Shown piece by piece: positions 23,961 to 32,328 of a stretch of 64,000 nucleotides of DNA. Every line of letters starts with the position of its first letter. The first letter of the stretch is position 1. A model generated the notes under the pieces. The model did no database searches. It was not told where the DNA came from and saw only the letters and a program-made list of their open reading frames with translations. The stretch spans positions 4,216,001 through 4,280,000 of the forward strand of contig NZ_JAUSRB010000002.1 of assembly GCF_030811595.1 (NCBI RefSeq), given 5' to 3'. The stretch comes from Streptosporangium brasiliense (lineage in GTDB: Bacteria > Actinomycetota > Actinomycetes > Streptosporangiales > Streptosporangiaceae). A program made the position numbers and the translations under genes.

Positions 23961-26708
23961 TCACAGCCCCATGGACTGCGTGTCGTTGCTCTCGGCGCCG
24001 CCTGCCTCGGTGACGCCGTTCTTGAGGTGGTACTTGGCGATCGCGTCGTTCAGCACCCTGGAGTCGAGCTCGCCCCGCTTGACGAGCTGGGTGAGCACGG
24101 CGAGCGTGATCGAGGCCGCGTCCACGTGGAAGTGGCGGCGCAGCGCCGACCGGGTGTCCGACAGGCCGAAGCCGTCGGTGCCGAGCGAGGTCCAGTCACC
24201 CGGCACCCACTGGGCGATCTGGTCCTGGACCGCGCGCATGTAGTCGCTGACGCCCACGAACGGCCCCTGGGCCGCCGACAGCGCCTGGGTCACGTACGGC
24301 ACGCGCTGCTCGGCGTCGGGGTTGAGCATGTTGTGCTCCTCGGCGGCCAGCGCCTCGCGGCGCAGCTCCGCCCAGGAGGTGGCCGACCACACCTCGGCCG
24401 CCACGCCCCACTCCTCGGCCAGCATCCGCTGGGCCTCCATGGCCCACGGACCGGCCACGCCCGATACCAGGATGTTGGCCTTCGGGCCCGCGGCGGCCGG
24501 CGCCGCGGCGAACCGGTAAAGGCCCTTGAGCAGGCCCTCCACGTCCAGGTCGGCGGGCTCGGCCGGCTGCGGGTAGGGCTCGTTGTAGACGGTCAGGTAG
24601 TAGAAGACGTTCTCCGGCTGCTCGCCGTACATCCTCCGCAGGCCGTCCTTGATGATGTGGGCCACCTCGAAGCCCCACGACGGGTCGTAGGAGACCGCCG
24701 CCGGGTTCGTCGAGGCGATCAGCGGGGTGTGACCGTCCTCGTGCTGCAGGCCCTCACCGTTCAGGGTGGTGCGGCCGGCGGTGGCGCCGAGCAGGAAGCC
24801 CCGGCCCATCTGGTCGGCGAGCTGCCACATCTGGTCGGCGGTGCGCTGCCAGCCGAACATCGAGTAGAAGATGTAGATCGGGATCATGTGCTCGCCGTGC
24901 GTGGCGTACGCCGAGCCCACCGCGATCGTCGAGGCCATCGAGCCCGACTCGCTGATGCCCTCGTGCAGGATCTGACCCTCGGTCGACTCCTTGTAGGACA
25001 GCAGCAGCTCGCGGTCCACGGCGTCGTAGGTCTGGCCGTGCGGCGAGTAGATCTTGGCGGTCGGGAAGATCGCGTCGAGACCGAAGGTGCGGGCCTCGTC
25101 CGGGATGATCGGCACGAACCGGTGGCCGATCTCCTTGTCGCGCATGAGGTCCTTCAGCAGGCGGACGAACGCCATGGTGGTGGCGACGTTCTGCTTGCCG
25201 GAGCCCTTCTTGAGCTGCGCGAAGGCGGCGTCGCCGGGGAGCTTGACCGGCTTGGCGCGGACCACGCGCTTGGGCAGGAAGCCGCCCAGGGCCGCGCGGC
25301 GCTCCTTCATGTATTCGATCTCGGGGTCGTTCTCGCCCGGGTGGAAGTAGGGCGGCAGGTCGCCCTCGAGCGCGGAGTCGGGGATCGGCAGGTAGAGCCG
25401 GTCGCGGAACTCCTTGAGGTCGGCCTTGGACATCTTCTTCATCTGGTGCGTCGCGTTGCGCGCCTCGAAGTCCTTGCCCAGCGTCCAGCCCTTGATGGTC
25501 TGGGCGAGGATGACCGTCGGCTGGCCGACGTGCTCGCGGGCCGCCTTGTAGGCCGCGTAGACCTTGCGGTAGTCGTGGCCGCCGCGCGACAGCTTGCGGA
25601 TGTCCTCGTCCGACAGGTGCTCGACCATCTTGCGCAGACGCGGGTCGCCGCCGAAGAAGTTCTCGCGGATGTATTCGCCGCTCTCGACGGAGTAGGTCTG
25701 GAACTGACCGTCGGGGACGGTGTTCATCTTGTTGACCAGCACGCCGTCGACGTCGGCCGCCAGCAGCGGGTCCCAGTCGCGGCCCCAGACGACCTTGATG
25801 ACGTTCCAGCCGGCGCCCCGGAAGTAGGACTCCAGCTCCTGGATGATCTTGCCGTTGCCGCGCACGGGGCCGTCGAGGCGCTGCAGGTTGCAGTTGATGA
25901 CGAAGGTGAGGTTGTCGAGCTCCTCGCGGGCGGCCAGGCCGATCGCGCCGAGCGACTCCGGCTCGTCCATCTCGCCGTCGCCGAGGTAACACCAGACGTG
26001 GCTGCGGCTGGTGTCCTTGATCTTCCGGTTCAGCAGGTAGCGGTTGAACCGGGCCTGGTAGATCGCGCCGATCGGGCCGAGGCCCATGGAGACCGTGGGG
26101 AACTCCCAGAAGTCCGGCATCAGGCGCGGGTGCGGGTAGGAGGGCAGGCCCTTGAAGCCGTGCGACAGCTCCTGCCGGAAGGCGTCGAGCTGGCCCTCGT
26201 TGAGGCGGCCCTCCAGGAACGCCCTGGCGTAGATGCCCGGCGCGGCGTGGCCCTGGATGAAGACCTGGTCGCCGGACTCGCCGTGGTCCTTGCCGCGGAA
26301 GAAGTGGTTGAAGCCCACCTCGTAGAGTGACGCGGCCGAGGCGTAGGTCGCGATGTGGCCGCCGACGTTGGTGCGGGCGTTGGCCCGGGTCACCATGACG
26401 GCCGCGTTCCACCGGATGTAGGCGCGGATCCGGCGCTCGACGTATTCGTCGCCAGGGAACCAGGGCTCTCGCTCCGGGGGGATGGTATTGATGTAGTCGG
26501 TGCTGCGCAGGCCGGGGACCCCGACCTGGTGTTCGCGGGCCCGCTCCAACAGGCGAAGCATCAAATAACGGGCCCGAGTGCGACCTTCCGTCTTGATGAC
26601 GTTGTCGAGCGACTCGAGCCACTCCTGGGTCTCGCTGGGGTCGACATCAGGGAGCTGGCTGGGTAGGCCGTCGCTGATGACCGAGAAACGCTGGCGTCCG
26701 GAAGCCAC
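23961..26708 (-). CDS. aceE: Pyruvate dehydrogenase E1 component, homodimeric
   Basis: AceE decarboxylates pyruvate with thiamine diphosphate and passes the acetyl group to the E2 lipoyl arm. It has 915 residues, normal for the homodimeric E1. The thiamine-binding motif is visible as GDGEMDEPESLGAIGLA followed by VINCNLQRLDGP. The central and C-terminal transketolase-like domains are full length. It begins at GTG 26708. It is a single-gene unit ended by a strong hairpin, and no E2 or E3 gene is in the window. Confidence 0.97.
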   Translation of the reverse strand: MASGRQRFSVISDGLPSQLPDVDPSETQEWLESLDNVIKTEGRTRARYLMLRLLERAREHQVGVPGLRSTDYINTIPPEREPWFPGDEYVERRIRAYIRWNAAVMVTRANARTNVGGHIATYASAASLYEVGFNHFFRGKDHGESGDQVFIQGHAAPGIYARAFLEGRLNEGQLDAFRQELSHGFKGLPSYPHPRLMPDFWEFPTVSMGLGPIGAIYQARFNRYLLNRKIKDTSRSHVWCYLGDGEMDEPESLGAIGLAAREELDNLTFVINCNLQRLDGPVRGNGKIIQELESYFRGAGWNVIKVVWGRDWDPLLAADVDGVLVNKMNTVPDGQFQTYSVESGEYIRENFFGGDPRLRKMVEHLSDEDIRKLSRGGHDYRKVYAAYKAAREHVGQPTVILAQTIKGWTLGKDFEARNATHQMKKMSKADLKEFRDRLYLPIPDSALEGDLPPYFHPGENDPEIEYMKERRAALGGFLPKRVVRAKPVKLPGDAAFAQLKKGSGKQNVATTMAFVRLLKDLMRDKEIGHRFVPIIPDEARTFGLDAIFPTAKIYSPHGQTYDAVDRELLLSYKESTEGQILHEGISESGSMASTIAVGSAYATHGEHMIPIYIFYSMFGWQRTADQMWQLADQMGRGFLLGATAGRTTLNGEGLQHEDGHTPLIASTNPAAVSYDPSWGFEVAHIIKDGLRRMYGEQPENVFYYLTVYNEPYPQPAEPADLDVEGLLKGLYRFAAAPAAAGPKANILVSGVAGPWAMEAQRMLAEEWGVAAEVWSATSWAELRREALAAEEHNMLNPDAEQRVPYVTQALSAAQGPFVGVSDYMRAVQDQIAQWVPGDWTSLGTDGFGLSDTRSALRRHFHVDAASITLAVLTQLVKRGELDSRVLNDAIAKYHLKNGVTEAGGAESNDTQSMGL

Positions 26709-27188
26709 TGGGTCTCGCCTTCCGAGGATGGACTTTTGTCTGGTGTAGGTCGTCTTCCATCCTGGTCTCTTACCCCGGAAAGTGCATCTCTACTGACCGG
26801 TAACCAGGAAGTCCCTGCTGGCAGGGGGGTAGATGTGGCCTAGACCACCGATGGTAGGACGAATTGCCACCAAAGGTTACATCCATCTCCCCTTTTTCTG
26901 GAGGCCCGGGTCAAGGGCTTCTGGGGGGCTGATCCGCGCGGCTCCGGGAACCCCTGTACGCGGCCGGTCCATGCCCGGTTTCTCGCTGGTTCCGTGCCTG
27001 GTTTCTCGCTGGTTCCGTGCCGGTTCCGCGCCTGGTGAAGAGCCTGGTGAAGAAAGGCCGTCGACGCGGGTGGCGGCCGGTCCGCCCGGGTGCGCGGCGC
27101 GCTCCGGCGACGGGTGCGGCCCATCCCGCGGCACACGGACCGCGCGTGGTCGTCGTCCCAGCTCAGGATGGATCGTAGGATCGGGTAT
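26709..27188. other. Divergent promoter region between aceE and yjbQ
   Basis: I see no gene in these 480 bases. Frames open here are shadows with no ribosome sites. The region contains a 22-bp direct repeat with 23-bp spacing at 26977-27021. It must hold promoters for aceE to the left and yjbQ to the right, but I could not assign -35/-10 boxes with confidence. Confidence 0.6.
26977..27021. repeat. 22-bp direct repeat upstream of yjbQ
   Basis: GGTTTCTCGCTGGTTCCGTG plus CC occurs at 26977 and again at 27000. A third, shortened echo of GGTTCCG follows at 27022. Confidence 0.85.
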
Positions 27189-27596
27189 GTGAGATCTCAG
27201 ACAATCGAGGTGGTAACGGGTTCCCGCGAGCGGGTGCACGACATCACCTCCGAGTGCGAGAGCTTCGTCCGGTCGTGCGGAGGAGATGGTCTGCTGAACG
27301 TCTTCGTGCCGCACGCGACCGCGGGGATCGCGCTGATCGAGCTCGGCTCGGGCAGTGACGACGACCTGATCGCGGCCTTGCAGGACCTGCTTCCGGCCGA
27401 CGAGAGATGGAGGCATGCGCACGGATCCAGAGGGCATGGACGGTCGCATGTCATGCCGGCTCTCATTCCTCCGTACGCAACCGTCCCGGTCCTGGCCGGG
27501 CGGCTCGCGCTGGGCACCTGGCAGTCCATCGCCGTTGTGGATCTCAACATCGACAATCGGGAACGCCAGGTCCGTTTGTCATTTTTGTCGGACTAA
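27189..27596 (+). CDS. YjbQ family protein (UPF0047)
   Basis: This is a 135-residue protein of the YjbQ family, near the family's usual length. Conserved features are VRSQTIEV at the start, FVPHATAGIALIE, HGRSHVMPALI, and the C-terminal LGTWQSIAVVDLNIDNRERQVRLSF. The family has been linked to thiamine-phosphate-synthase-like activity, but its physiological role is unsettled. I use GTG 27189, which restores the normal N-terminus. Confidence 0.9.
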   Translation: MRSQTIEVVTGSRERVHDITSECESFVRSCGGDGLLNVFVPHATAGIALIELGSGSDDDLIAALQDLLPADERWRHAHGSRGHGRSHVMPALIPPYATVPVLAGRLALGTWQSIAVVDLNIDNRERQVRLSFLSD

Positions 27597-27719
27597 TTCA
27601 TACGTAGCCCAGTCGTTGCCGTGGCGACCGTTGACGACTAAGGGTCACAGCGTGTGGACTGTGCCGAAGCACTTTGAGCACCGTGTAATCGCGGGGCCAT
27701 TCAAGCAGGAGGGACAAAC

Positions 27720-28148
27720 GTGAGCGCGACCGCGGGTCAGGCGCAGGGCGAACGCAGCCTGGCCGAACGACTCGGTCTCAAGCCGGGTCAGGTGGTGCAG
27801 GAGATCGGATGGGACGAGGACGCCGATGACGATCTGCGCGACTCCATCGAGGAACTGACCGGCAACGAACTGGTCGATGAGGACTTCGAAGACGTCGTCG
27901 ACATCGTGCTGCTGTGGTGGCGCGACGGCGACGGTGATCTGTTCGACGCCCTGAGCGGCGTGTTGACCAACCTGAGCGAGGGGGGCCAGATCTGGCTGCT
28001 CACCCCCAAGGCGGGGCGGGAGGGGCACGTGGAGCCGAGCGACATCGGGGAAGACTCCACGACGGCGGGTCTGTCGCAGACCAGCAGCATCAGTGCCGCC
28101 CCCGACTGGTCGGGGACGAGGCTGGCCACGCCTCGGGCGCGCCGCTGA
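27720..28148 (+). CDS. DUF3052 family protein
   Basis: This is an acidic 142-residue protein of the actinobacterial DUF3052 family. The core reads LAERLGLKPGQVVQEIGWDEDADDDLRDSIEEL and ends with LSEGGQIWLLTPKAG (read in parts). Function is unknown. The gene is often near aceE and a peroxiredoxin in actinobacteria, as here. The C-terminal 35 residues are Ser/Thr-rich and look flexible. Confidence 0.85.
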   Translation: MSATAGQAQGERSLAERLGLKPGQVVQEIGWDEDADDDLRDSIEELTGNELVDEDFEDVVDIVLLWWRDGDGDLFDALSGVLTNLSEGGQIWLLTPKAGREGHVEPSDIGEDSTTAGLSQTSSISAAPDWSGTRLATPRARR

Positions 28149-28158
28149 GGGTCCCGCC

Positions 28159-28190
28159 CTGCCGTACGGCTCGCGCGAGCCGTACGGCAG
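28159..28190. terminator. Perfect 32-bp palindrome between DUF3052 and peroxiredoxin genes
   Basis: The sequence CTGCCGTACGGCTCGC is followed at once by its own complement, giving a perfect 16-bp stem without a loop. It begins 11 bp after the DUF3052 stop and ends 44 bp before the peroxiredoxin. A terminator or processing site is most likely. It carries the same GCCGTACGGC core as the hairpins near acpP. Confidence 0.7.
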
Positions 28191-28233
28191 GATGATGACG
28201 CTTGCCCGTCATCCGATGAAAGGACCTGTGGAC

Positions 28234-28692
28234 ATGGCAGTCGAGGTGGGGTCCCCGGCTCCGGACTTCGAGCTGAAGGATCAGCACGGCGCTCCGGTCA
28301 AGCTCTCGGACTACCGGGGTAAAAAGGTCGTGCTGATCTTCTATCCCCTCGCGTTCAGCGGCGTCTGTCACGGTGAGCTCTGCGCGATCCGCGACGAGTT
28401 CATCGCCACCGCGCCCGAGGACGTCCAGGTGGTGACCGTCTCGGTCGACTCGATGTTCACCCACCGGGCCTGGGCGGACCAGGAGGGCTACACCTTCCCC
28501 CTGCTCTCCGACTTCTGGCCGCACGGACAGGTCGCCCAGGCGTACGGTGTGTTCGATGAGGAGAAGGGGCTCGCCACACGGGGCACCTTCATCATCGACG
28601 GCGAGGGCGTGGTCCGCTGGAGTGTCGTGAACCCGATCCCGGTGGCACGCGACATCGCCGAGTACCACAAGGTGCTCGCCGAACTTTCCTGA
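28234..28692 (+). CDS. Peroxiredoxin of the AhpE type
   Basis: This is a thiol peroxidase of 152 residues that reduces hydroperoxides. The active-site segment is FYPLAFSGVCHGELCAIRD, with the peroxidatic Cys in GVCHGELC and a second Cys three residues later. The Tyr/Phe surrounds and the partner Arg are present. The ATG follows AAAGGA. It fits the one-cysteine AhpE group or a CXXXC variant; the reductant in this organism is likely mycothiol or mycoredoxin. Confidence 0.9.
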   Translation: MAVEVGSPAPDFELKDQHGAPVKLSDYRGKKVVLIFYPLAFSGVCHGELCAIRDEFIATAPEDVQVVTVSVDSMFTHRAWADQEGYTFPLLSDFWPHGQVAQAYGVFDEEKGLATRGTFIIDGEGVVRWSVVNPIPVARDIAEYHKVLAELS

Positions 28693-28751
28693 GCGGTGAT
28701 CCGGCGGACGCTCATGAGGCGTCCGCCGGTCTCGACCTTCCGGAGGCGATC

Positions 28752-29063
28752 ATGCCCTGCTTCTCCTGCGGGGCCAGGCAGACCGATCCGGTCCGTGGCG
28801 CCAGCCCGTGGAAGCGCGGGGTGCGCCACGAGACACAGGTGCTCATCTGCCCGGACTGCCAGCGCACGCACGACCTCGACCTCGACACGTGCTCCGGGTG
28901 CGGATCCGTGGCGCTCATCTGCCGGCTCGGCGAGGTGGAGTGCCGCTCCTGCGGGGCGGTACGGCTGGCCCGGGCCGGTGAGCAGCTCACCGAGTCCTGC
29001 GCGCCCGGCCTGTCGGACGAGGTGGAGGCCGCGCTGAACCGTGTCCTGGGCCGGGTTCATTAA
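28752..29063 (+). CDS. Small zinc-ribbon protein
   Basis: This is a 103-residue protein with four cysteine pairs of the CxxC type: CFSCG at residue 3, CPDCQ near 34, CSGCG near 47 and CRSCG near 64. They should bind two zinc ions. There is no helical or enzymatic domain besides a short C-terminal helix. It follows the peroxiredoxin by 59 bp in the same direction. Its role is unknown. Confidence 0.75.
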   Translation: MPCFSCGARQTDPVRGASPWKRGVRHETQVLICPDCQRTHDLDLDTCSGCGSVALICRLGEVECRSCGAVRLARAGEQLTESCAPGLSDEVEAALNRVLGRVH

Positions 29064-29064
29064 T

Positions 29065-29097
29065 GCTCATAAATCGGCTTTAAGTGCATTTATGAGC
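29065..29097. promoter_or_regulatory. 10-bp inverted repeat upstream of the ROK gene
   Basis: GCTCATAAAT (29065-29074) and ATTTATGAGC (29088-29097) flank 13 bp. This AT-rich pocket lies just after the zinc-ribbon stop and 78 bp before the ROK gene. It could be a terminator for the first or an operator for the second. Confidence 0.55.
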
Positions 29098-29174
29098 TTG
29101 GGGAGTGATCTGTCGTTCTTCCCATGCGCTAGGGTCGGGCTCGGCCCCGCCCCTTCGACCTGCTGGATGCGTGC

Positions 29175-30122
29175 ATGAGCTCCTTCGTTGTGGCCCTTGA
29201 CGTCGGCGGCACCTCGATGAAGGGCGGTCTCGTCACCCGCTCGGGCGAGGTCGTTCTCACCGACCGCCGGGCGACCCCGCGCGACGAAGGACCCGCCGCC
29301 GTCGTCGGGACGATCCGGTCCTTCATCGACGACCTCGCCGCCGCGGGCGGCGGCGCCCCGGCGGGGGTCGGCCTGGCCGTGCCGGGCCTCGTCACCGCCG
29401 ACACGGCGCTCTACTCCGCCAACATCGGCTGGCGCGACGTCCCGGCCGCGGACTTCGTCCCGCTCGACGTGCCCGTCATGCTCGGCCACGACGTGCGCAC
29501 CGGCGGCCTGGCCGAGAGCGTGCTCGGCGCCGGCCGCGAGGTCTCCGACTTCCTCTTCCTGCCCATCGGGACGGGCATCGCCGGTGCCGTGATCCTCGGC
29601 GGCGAGCCGTACGGCGGGACCGCCGGATGGGGCGGTGAGATCGGTCACATCCCGGTCTTCCCCGCCGGGGAGGTGTGCGCCTGCGGCCAGATCGGCTGCC
29701 TGGAGACCTACGCCTCGGCCTCCGCGGTGGGCCGCCGCTACTCCGCCCGGGCCGCCTCACCCGCCACGGCCGAACAGGTCGCCGCGCTGACCGTCTCAGG
29801 CGACCCGCTGGCCGTGGAGGTGTGGGGGGAGGCGGTCGAGGCCCTGTCCCTCGCCCTGGCCACCTACACGCTGCTGCTGGACCCCTCCGCGATCGTCCTG
29901 GGCGGCGGCCTGGCCGAAGCGGGCCCCCTCCTGTCCGACCCGCTGGCCGAGCGCCTCCGCGGCCGCCTGACCTTCCGCGACGCCCCGCCCCTCCGCCCGG
30001 CCGCCCTGGGCGTCAACGCGGGCATGCTCGGCGCGGCCCTCCTCGGCTGGCGCGCCGCCGGAATCCCCGACGCCGGCGCCACATGGTCGTTGGATGTGCT
30101 GAAATCCCCCCGCGTGGCGTAA
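29175..30122 (+). CDS. ROK-family sugar kinase
   Basis: This is a 315-residue ROK protein, probably a sugar kinase (glucokinase or N-acetylhexosamine kinase group). The ATP loop is ALDVGGTSMKGGLV, the ribose/sugar part includes GHDVRTGGLAESVLGAG, and the zinc-binding motif is CACGQIGCLETYASA. Near the C-terminus VLGGGLAEAG is typical. There is no N-terminal helix-turn-helix, so it is the enzyme type rather than a repressor. Confidence 0.9.
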   Translation: MSSFVVALDVGGTSMKGGLVTRSGEVVLTDRRATPRDEGPAAVVGTIRSFIDDLAAAGGGAPAGVGLAVPGLVTADTALYSANIGWRDVPAADFVPLDVPVMLGHDVRTGGLAESVLGAGREVSDFLFLPIGTGIAGAVILGGEPYGGTAGWGGEIGHIPVFPAGEVCACGQIGCLETYASASAVGRRYSARAASPATAEQVAALTVSGDPLAVEVWGEAVEALSLALATYTLLLDPSAIVLGGGLAEAGPLLSDPLAERLRGRLTFRDAPPLRPAALGVNAGMLGAALLGWRAAGIPDAGATWSLDVLKSPRVA

Positions 30123-30154
30123 GGTGTTATCCCGTCTGTCGGACGGGATCCCCG

Positions 30155-30226
30155 GGGCGCTTAGCTCAGCGGTAGAGCGCTCGCCTTACAAGCGAGATGT
30201 CACTGGTTCGAACCCAGTAGTGCCCA
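30155..30226 (+). tRNA. tRNA-Val (UAC)
   Basis: A full cloverleaf is readable. The acceptor is GGGCGCT/AGTGCCC with one G-U pair. The D-arm is TTAGCTCAGCGGTAGAGCG, the anticodon stem CTCGC/GCGAG, and the anticodon TAC lies at 30187-30189 in the loop CTTACAA. The T-arm is CTGGTTCGAACCCAG. CCA is not encoded. Its 3' part is the left end of the 36-bp direct repeat that bounds the island. Confidence 0.95.
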
Positions 30227-30227
30227 C
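30192..30227 (+). repeat. Left attachment-site copy (attL-like)
   Basis: This is a 36-bp sequence from the anticodon stem of tRNA-Val through its 3' end plus one base. It is identical to 35646-35681. Integrases of tyrosine type commonly use tRNA 3' ends in this way. Confidence 0.88.
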
Positions 30228-30234
30228 AAAAGAA

Positions 30235-30262
30235 TCCCTGACCTGCATTGACGGGCCAGGGG
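30235..30262 (+). terminator. Hairpin after tRNA-Val
   Basis: CCCTGACC and GGCCAGGG pair with one mismatch around a short loop, followed by a T-containing tail. It probably ends the tRNA transcript. Confidence 0.5.
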
Positions 30263-30374
30263 TTCTGTGTCTTCAGGGATGGCGGCGAGTATTCGCCGCC
30301 TGATGAGCACTTGCTTCATCGGTGAGTGCTCCAGGGGTTGAGCCAAGGGCTGTTCCTGGTGAACGTAACCTGTT

Positions 30375-30701
30375 TCAGGCGACCTTGACGGAGTGCGGAC
30401 CGACGCTGATCGTCACATCGACGTGCCCGCCTAGCGCGGCCGCATAGGCACGGAGGGTTTCCAGCTCCATGGCGTCGAGATCGCCGTTCTCGATCTGGGA
30501 GACCTGTGACTGGGAGATGCCGAGTGCGGCGGCGACATCGGCCTGCGTCTTGCCCAGTGACTTGCGCAGCTCTTTCAAGTGGTAGCCGGCCACGTACGCA
30601 TCCAGTTCGGCTTCGGCGGCCTGTCGCTCGGGAGTGGCCAACTCGGGATGGAGCCGGTGGGCCTCGGCCTTGACCTCCCGCCAGCGGCGAGCAGGGCTCA
30701 T
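30375..30701 (-). CDS. XRE-type antitoxin (HigA-like)
   Basis: This is a 108-residue protein with a C-terminal XRE helix-turn-helix (LRKSLGKTQADVAAALGISQ, then SQVSQIENGDLDAMELETL). The ATG at 30701 has GGAGGACAG upstream and overlaps the toxin remnant (ATGA). An in-frame extension to 30899 would read through the toxin in another frame and is rejected. Its partner toxin has lost its middle, so this antitoxin appears to be left without a working partner. Confidence 0.85.
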   Translation of the reverse strand: MSPARRWREVKAEAHRLHPELATPERQAAEAELDAYVAGYHLKELRKSLGKTQADVAAALGISQSQVSQIENGDLDAMELETLRAYAAALGGHVDVTISVGPHSVKVA

Positions 30702-30874
30702 CGCCTGTCCTCCTTCGTCTTCTCGTCCTTCTTCTCCGCGTGATACTCCGCGTAGCGAGACTTGGCCAGCGGGATCGCCTCGTCGTACCAGCGCGACCAC
30801 TTGCCTGCCTTGTCTCCCGCCACGAGGAAGATCGCTTCTCTGTCGGGGTCGAATAGGACGACCTCCCAAGCCAT
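30698..30874 (-). pseudogene. HigB-like toxin with an internal deletion
   Basis: The 58-codon frame begins MAWEVVL like an intact toxin, then jumps to FDPDREAIFLVAGDKAGKWSRWYDEAIPLA, which matches the C-terminal half of the complete toxin at 34752-35114 (VFDPWRQAVFLVAGDKSGDW). About 60 central residues (the LGRPLVDTL and KELRPG region) are missing. The frame stays open and ends in a 4-bp overlap with the antitoxin. The loss of the core predicts an inactive ribonuclease. Confidence 0.75.
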
Positions 30875-30948
30875 CTTCAGAAGATAACTTTTGTCTCATA
30901 TTTTGTCTGGAGGATCGACCAGATCAGAGCGTTGGGTGAGGCAAGTGC

Positions 30949-31152
30949 AACCCGGCGAACAGGGCCGGAGCCGACGAACCGGCCTACATGTATTGGGGCG
31001 GCGCCGACGAGCTGTGGGAGGCGGCCAACACGGCGTCACGGATGCTGGACATGATCCGCCGACCTCACCAGCCTACTCCTGGCACAGTTCAAACCCTACG
31101 CCGACGTCTCCAGGCGTGGGAGCTGCTGTCCCGCTATCCCATGAGCGCCTGA
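30949..31152 (+). pseudogene. C-terminal fragment of an XRE/TPR regulator
   Basis: There are 68 codons reading DEPAYMYWGGADELW, then AANTASRMLDM and ending in PMSA. The start resembles the TPR tails of actinobacterial XRE regulators (a DEP..YW block). The second half is closely related to the fragment at 33505-33708, but its middle is out of register. No N-terminal HTH is present. Confidence 0.65.
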
Positions 31153-31189
31153 GTCCGCTGGCAGACAGGTCTTCCCATAGATCTGCTGA

Positions 31190-31288
31190 TCAGTTCTCAA
31201 GGGGTTCCGCAGCGGGGAAGCACAGCTTCAGCATCTCTGGAGAGAAGCGGAGGCCGGTGATCCTGCTCGCCAGGGCGAACGACCTCTC
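31190..31288 (-). pseudogene. C-terminal fragment of a DUF6461-like gene
   Basis: The frame ending at 31190 reads SFALASRITGLRFSPEMLKL. It matches the end of the complete protein at 33754-34368 (SFTLAKKITGFSFSEDILN). Only the last ~30 codons remain. It lies right after the regulator fragment, as in the second module. Confidence 0.6.
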
Positions 31289-31302
31289 GATCGGGGAAGC
31301 GG

Positions 31303-31585
31303 GTCGATGAGGTCGCCGGTCTACTGGCGGAAAAAGGGACCGAACTTGGTGGTCCGTGGTCGGATCATCTGGAAGGGCCGGTCTGGGAACTACGGGTCCG
31401 GCTCCGTGATGTTGCAGCTCGGATGACGTACTGGCGTACTCGGGTAGGACGATCGTGTTGCTCACGGTTTTCCGAAGACCAGGCAGCACGATCAGCGGCA
31501 GATCGACAGGGCGGTCCGGGCGCAGAAGATCTGTGAACGCGACCATCATGGGCCGGTGGCCGAGATCTATGAGAGGAAGGCGTGA
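31303..31585 (+). pseudogene. Frameshifted HigB-like (Gp49-type) toxin
   Basis: Translating across frames gives DEVAGLLAEKGTELGGPW, LEGPVWELRVRLRDVAARM, then (next frame) RTIVLLTVF, and (third frame) KTRQHDQRQIDRAVRAQ to AEIYERKA. These are the blocks of Gp49/HigB toxins. Two frameshifts break it. Its stop overlaps the ATG of the antitoxin at 31585, the typical toxin-antitoxin overlap. Confidence 0.75.
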
Positions 31586-31893
31586 TGACTGGCTATCACA
31601 CCCGCTGGGTGCGCCCTGAGCCTCAGGCCGAGGACCCTGAACGGATCATGATTCGAGAGGCGTTGGCCTTCGGTAAGGCTCTGTATGACCGACGTGATGC
31701 GCTTGGGCTGACCGTTGCCGGACTGGCCGAGCGTGCGGGTATGACCGAGGATGAGATCGAATGTATAGAGGAGGGTGGGACCTCGCCGACGATCGCCTTG
31801 CTACGGCATCTGGCTGCGGCGCTGAACGCTGACGTTCGCCTTACCTCCGGTCACGATCTGGGCTCGGTACGGTTCGAGCCGCACGCGGCCTGA
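31585..31893 (+). CDS. XRE-type antitoxin next to a broken toxin
   Basis: This is a 102-residue protein with an XRE helix-turn-helix near residues 38-75 (LTVAGLAERAGMTEDEIECI). It begins at ATG 31585, overlapping the end of the frameshifted toxin; GTG 31582 is an alternative. The ending ADVRLTSGHDLGSVRF suits HigA-like proteins. It may persist as a DNA-binding regulator with no toxin to neutralise. Confidence 0.8.
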   Translation: MTGYHTRWVRPEPQAEDPERIMIREALAFGKALYDRRDALGLTVAGLAERAGMTEDEIECIEEGGTSPTIALLRHLAAALNADVRLTSGHDLGSVRFEPHAA

Positions 31894-32328
31894 TCAGCAG
31901 AGAGACGTCGTTCATGCGACTTCCAGCTCTTGGGGATGGACAGAGACCCCACGGTGCCGGAAAGAAGCCGGTGCGTGGACGGATGCGTCGACGCGGGCTG
32001 CCGGGGTGTCGAACGGGGACCAGAACTGGTGAAGCCGCTGTGACTCGGCCCAGGAGGGTAGTCGCAACCATGTGGCTTGCCGGCGGTGCGGTCATGCTGA
32101 CCCAGGTCTCGATCGGGTTCTCCTTGCCCCAACTTCTCGGAGCCGGTGGCGACTCTCATACCGATCGGGATGACCTGGAGAACCCTCCGGTCCGAACCCG
32201 GTCAGGCCGACCTACGCTGCCTGTGAACCCCTGCCCCCGCCGCGAAATCACGGACGGGTTCGCGGGATCGCGGTACATGGCGTTACTGGCCCGCACTCGC
32301 CGGAGGAAGCTTGGAACCGGATCGTGCC
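31894..32328. other. Non-coding stretch inside the island
   Basis: I find no gene with a ribosome site or recognisable product in these 435 bases. Open frames exist on both strands but have poor codon structure. The sequence is lower in GC than the flanking chromosome. Confidence 0.5.

Noticed and set aside
23757..26330. 857-codon open frame opposite aceE
   Set aside because: It mirrors aceE; codon bias and composition are those of an antisense shadow.
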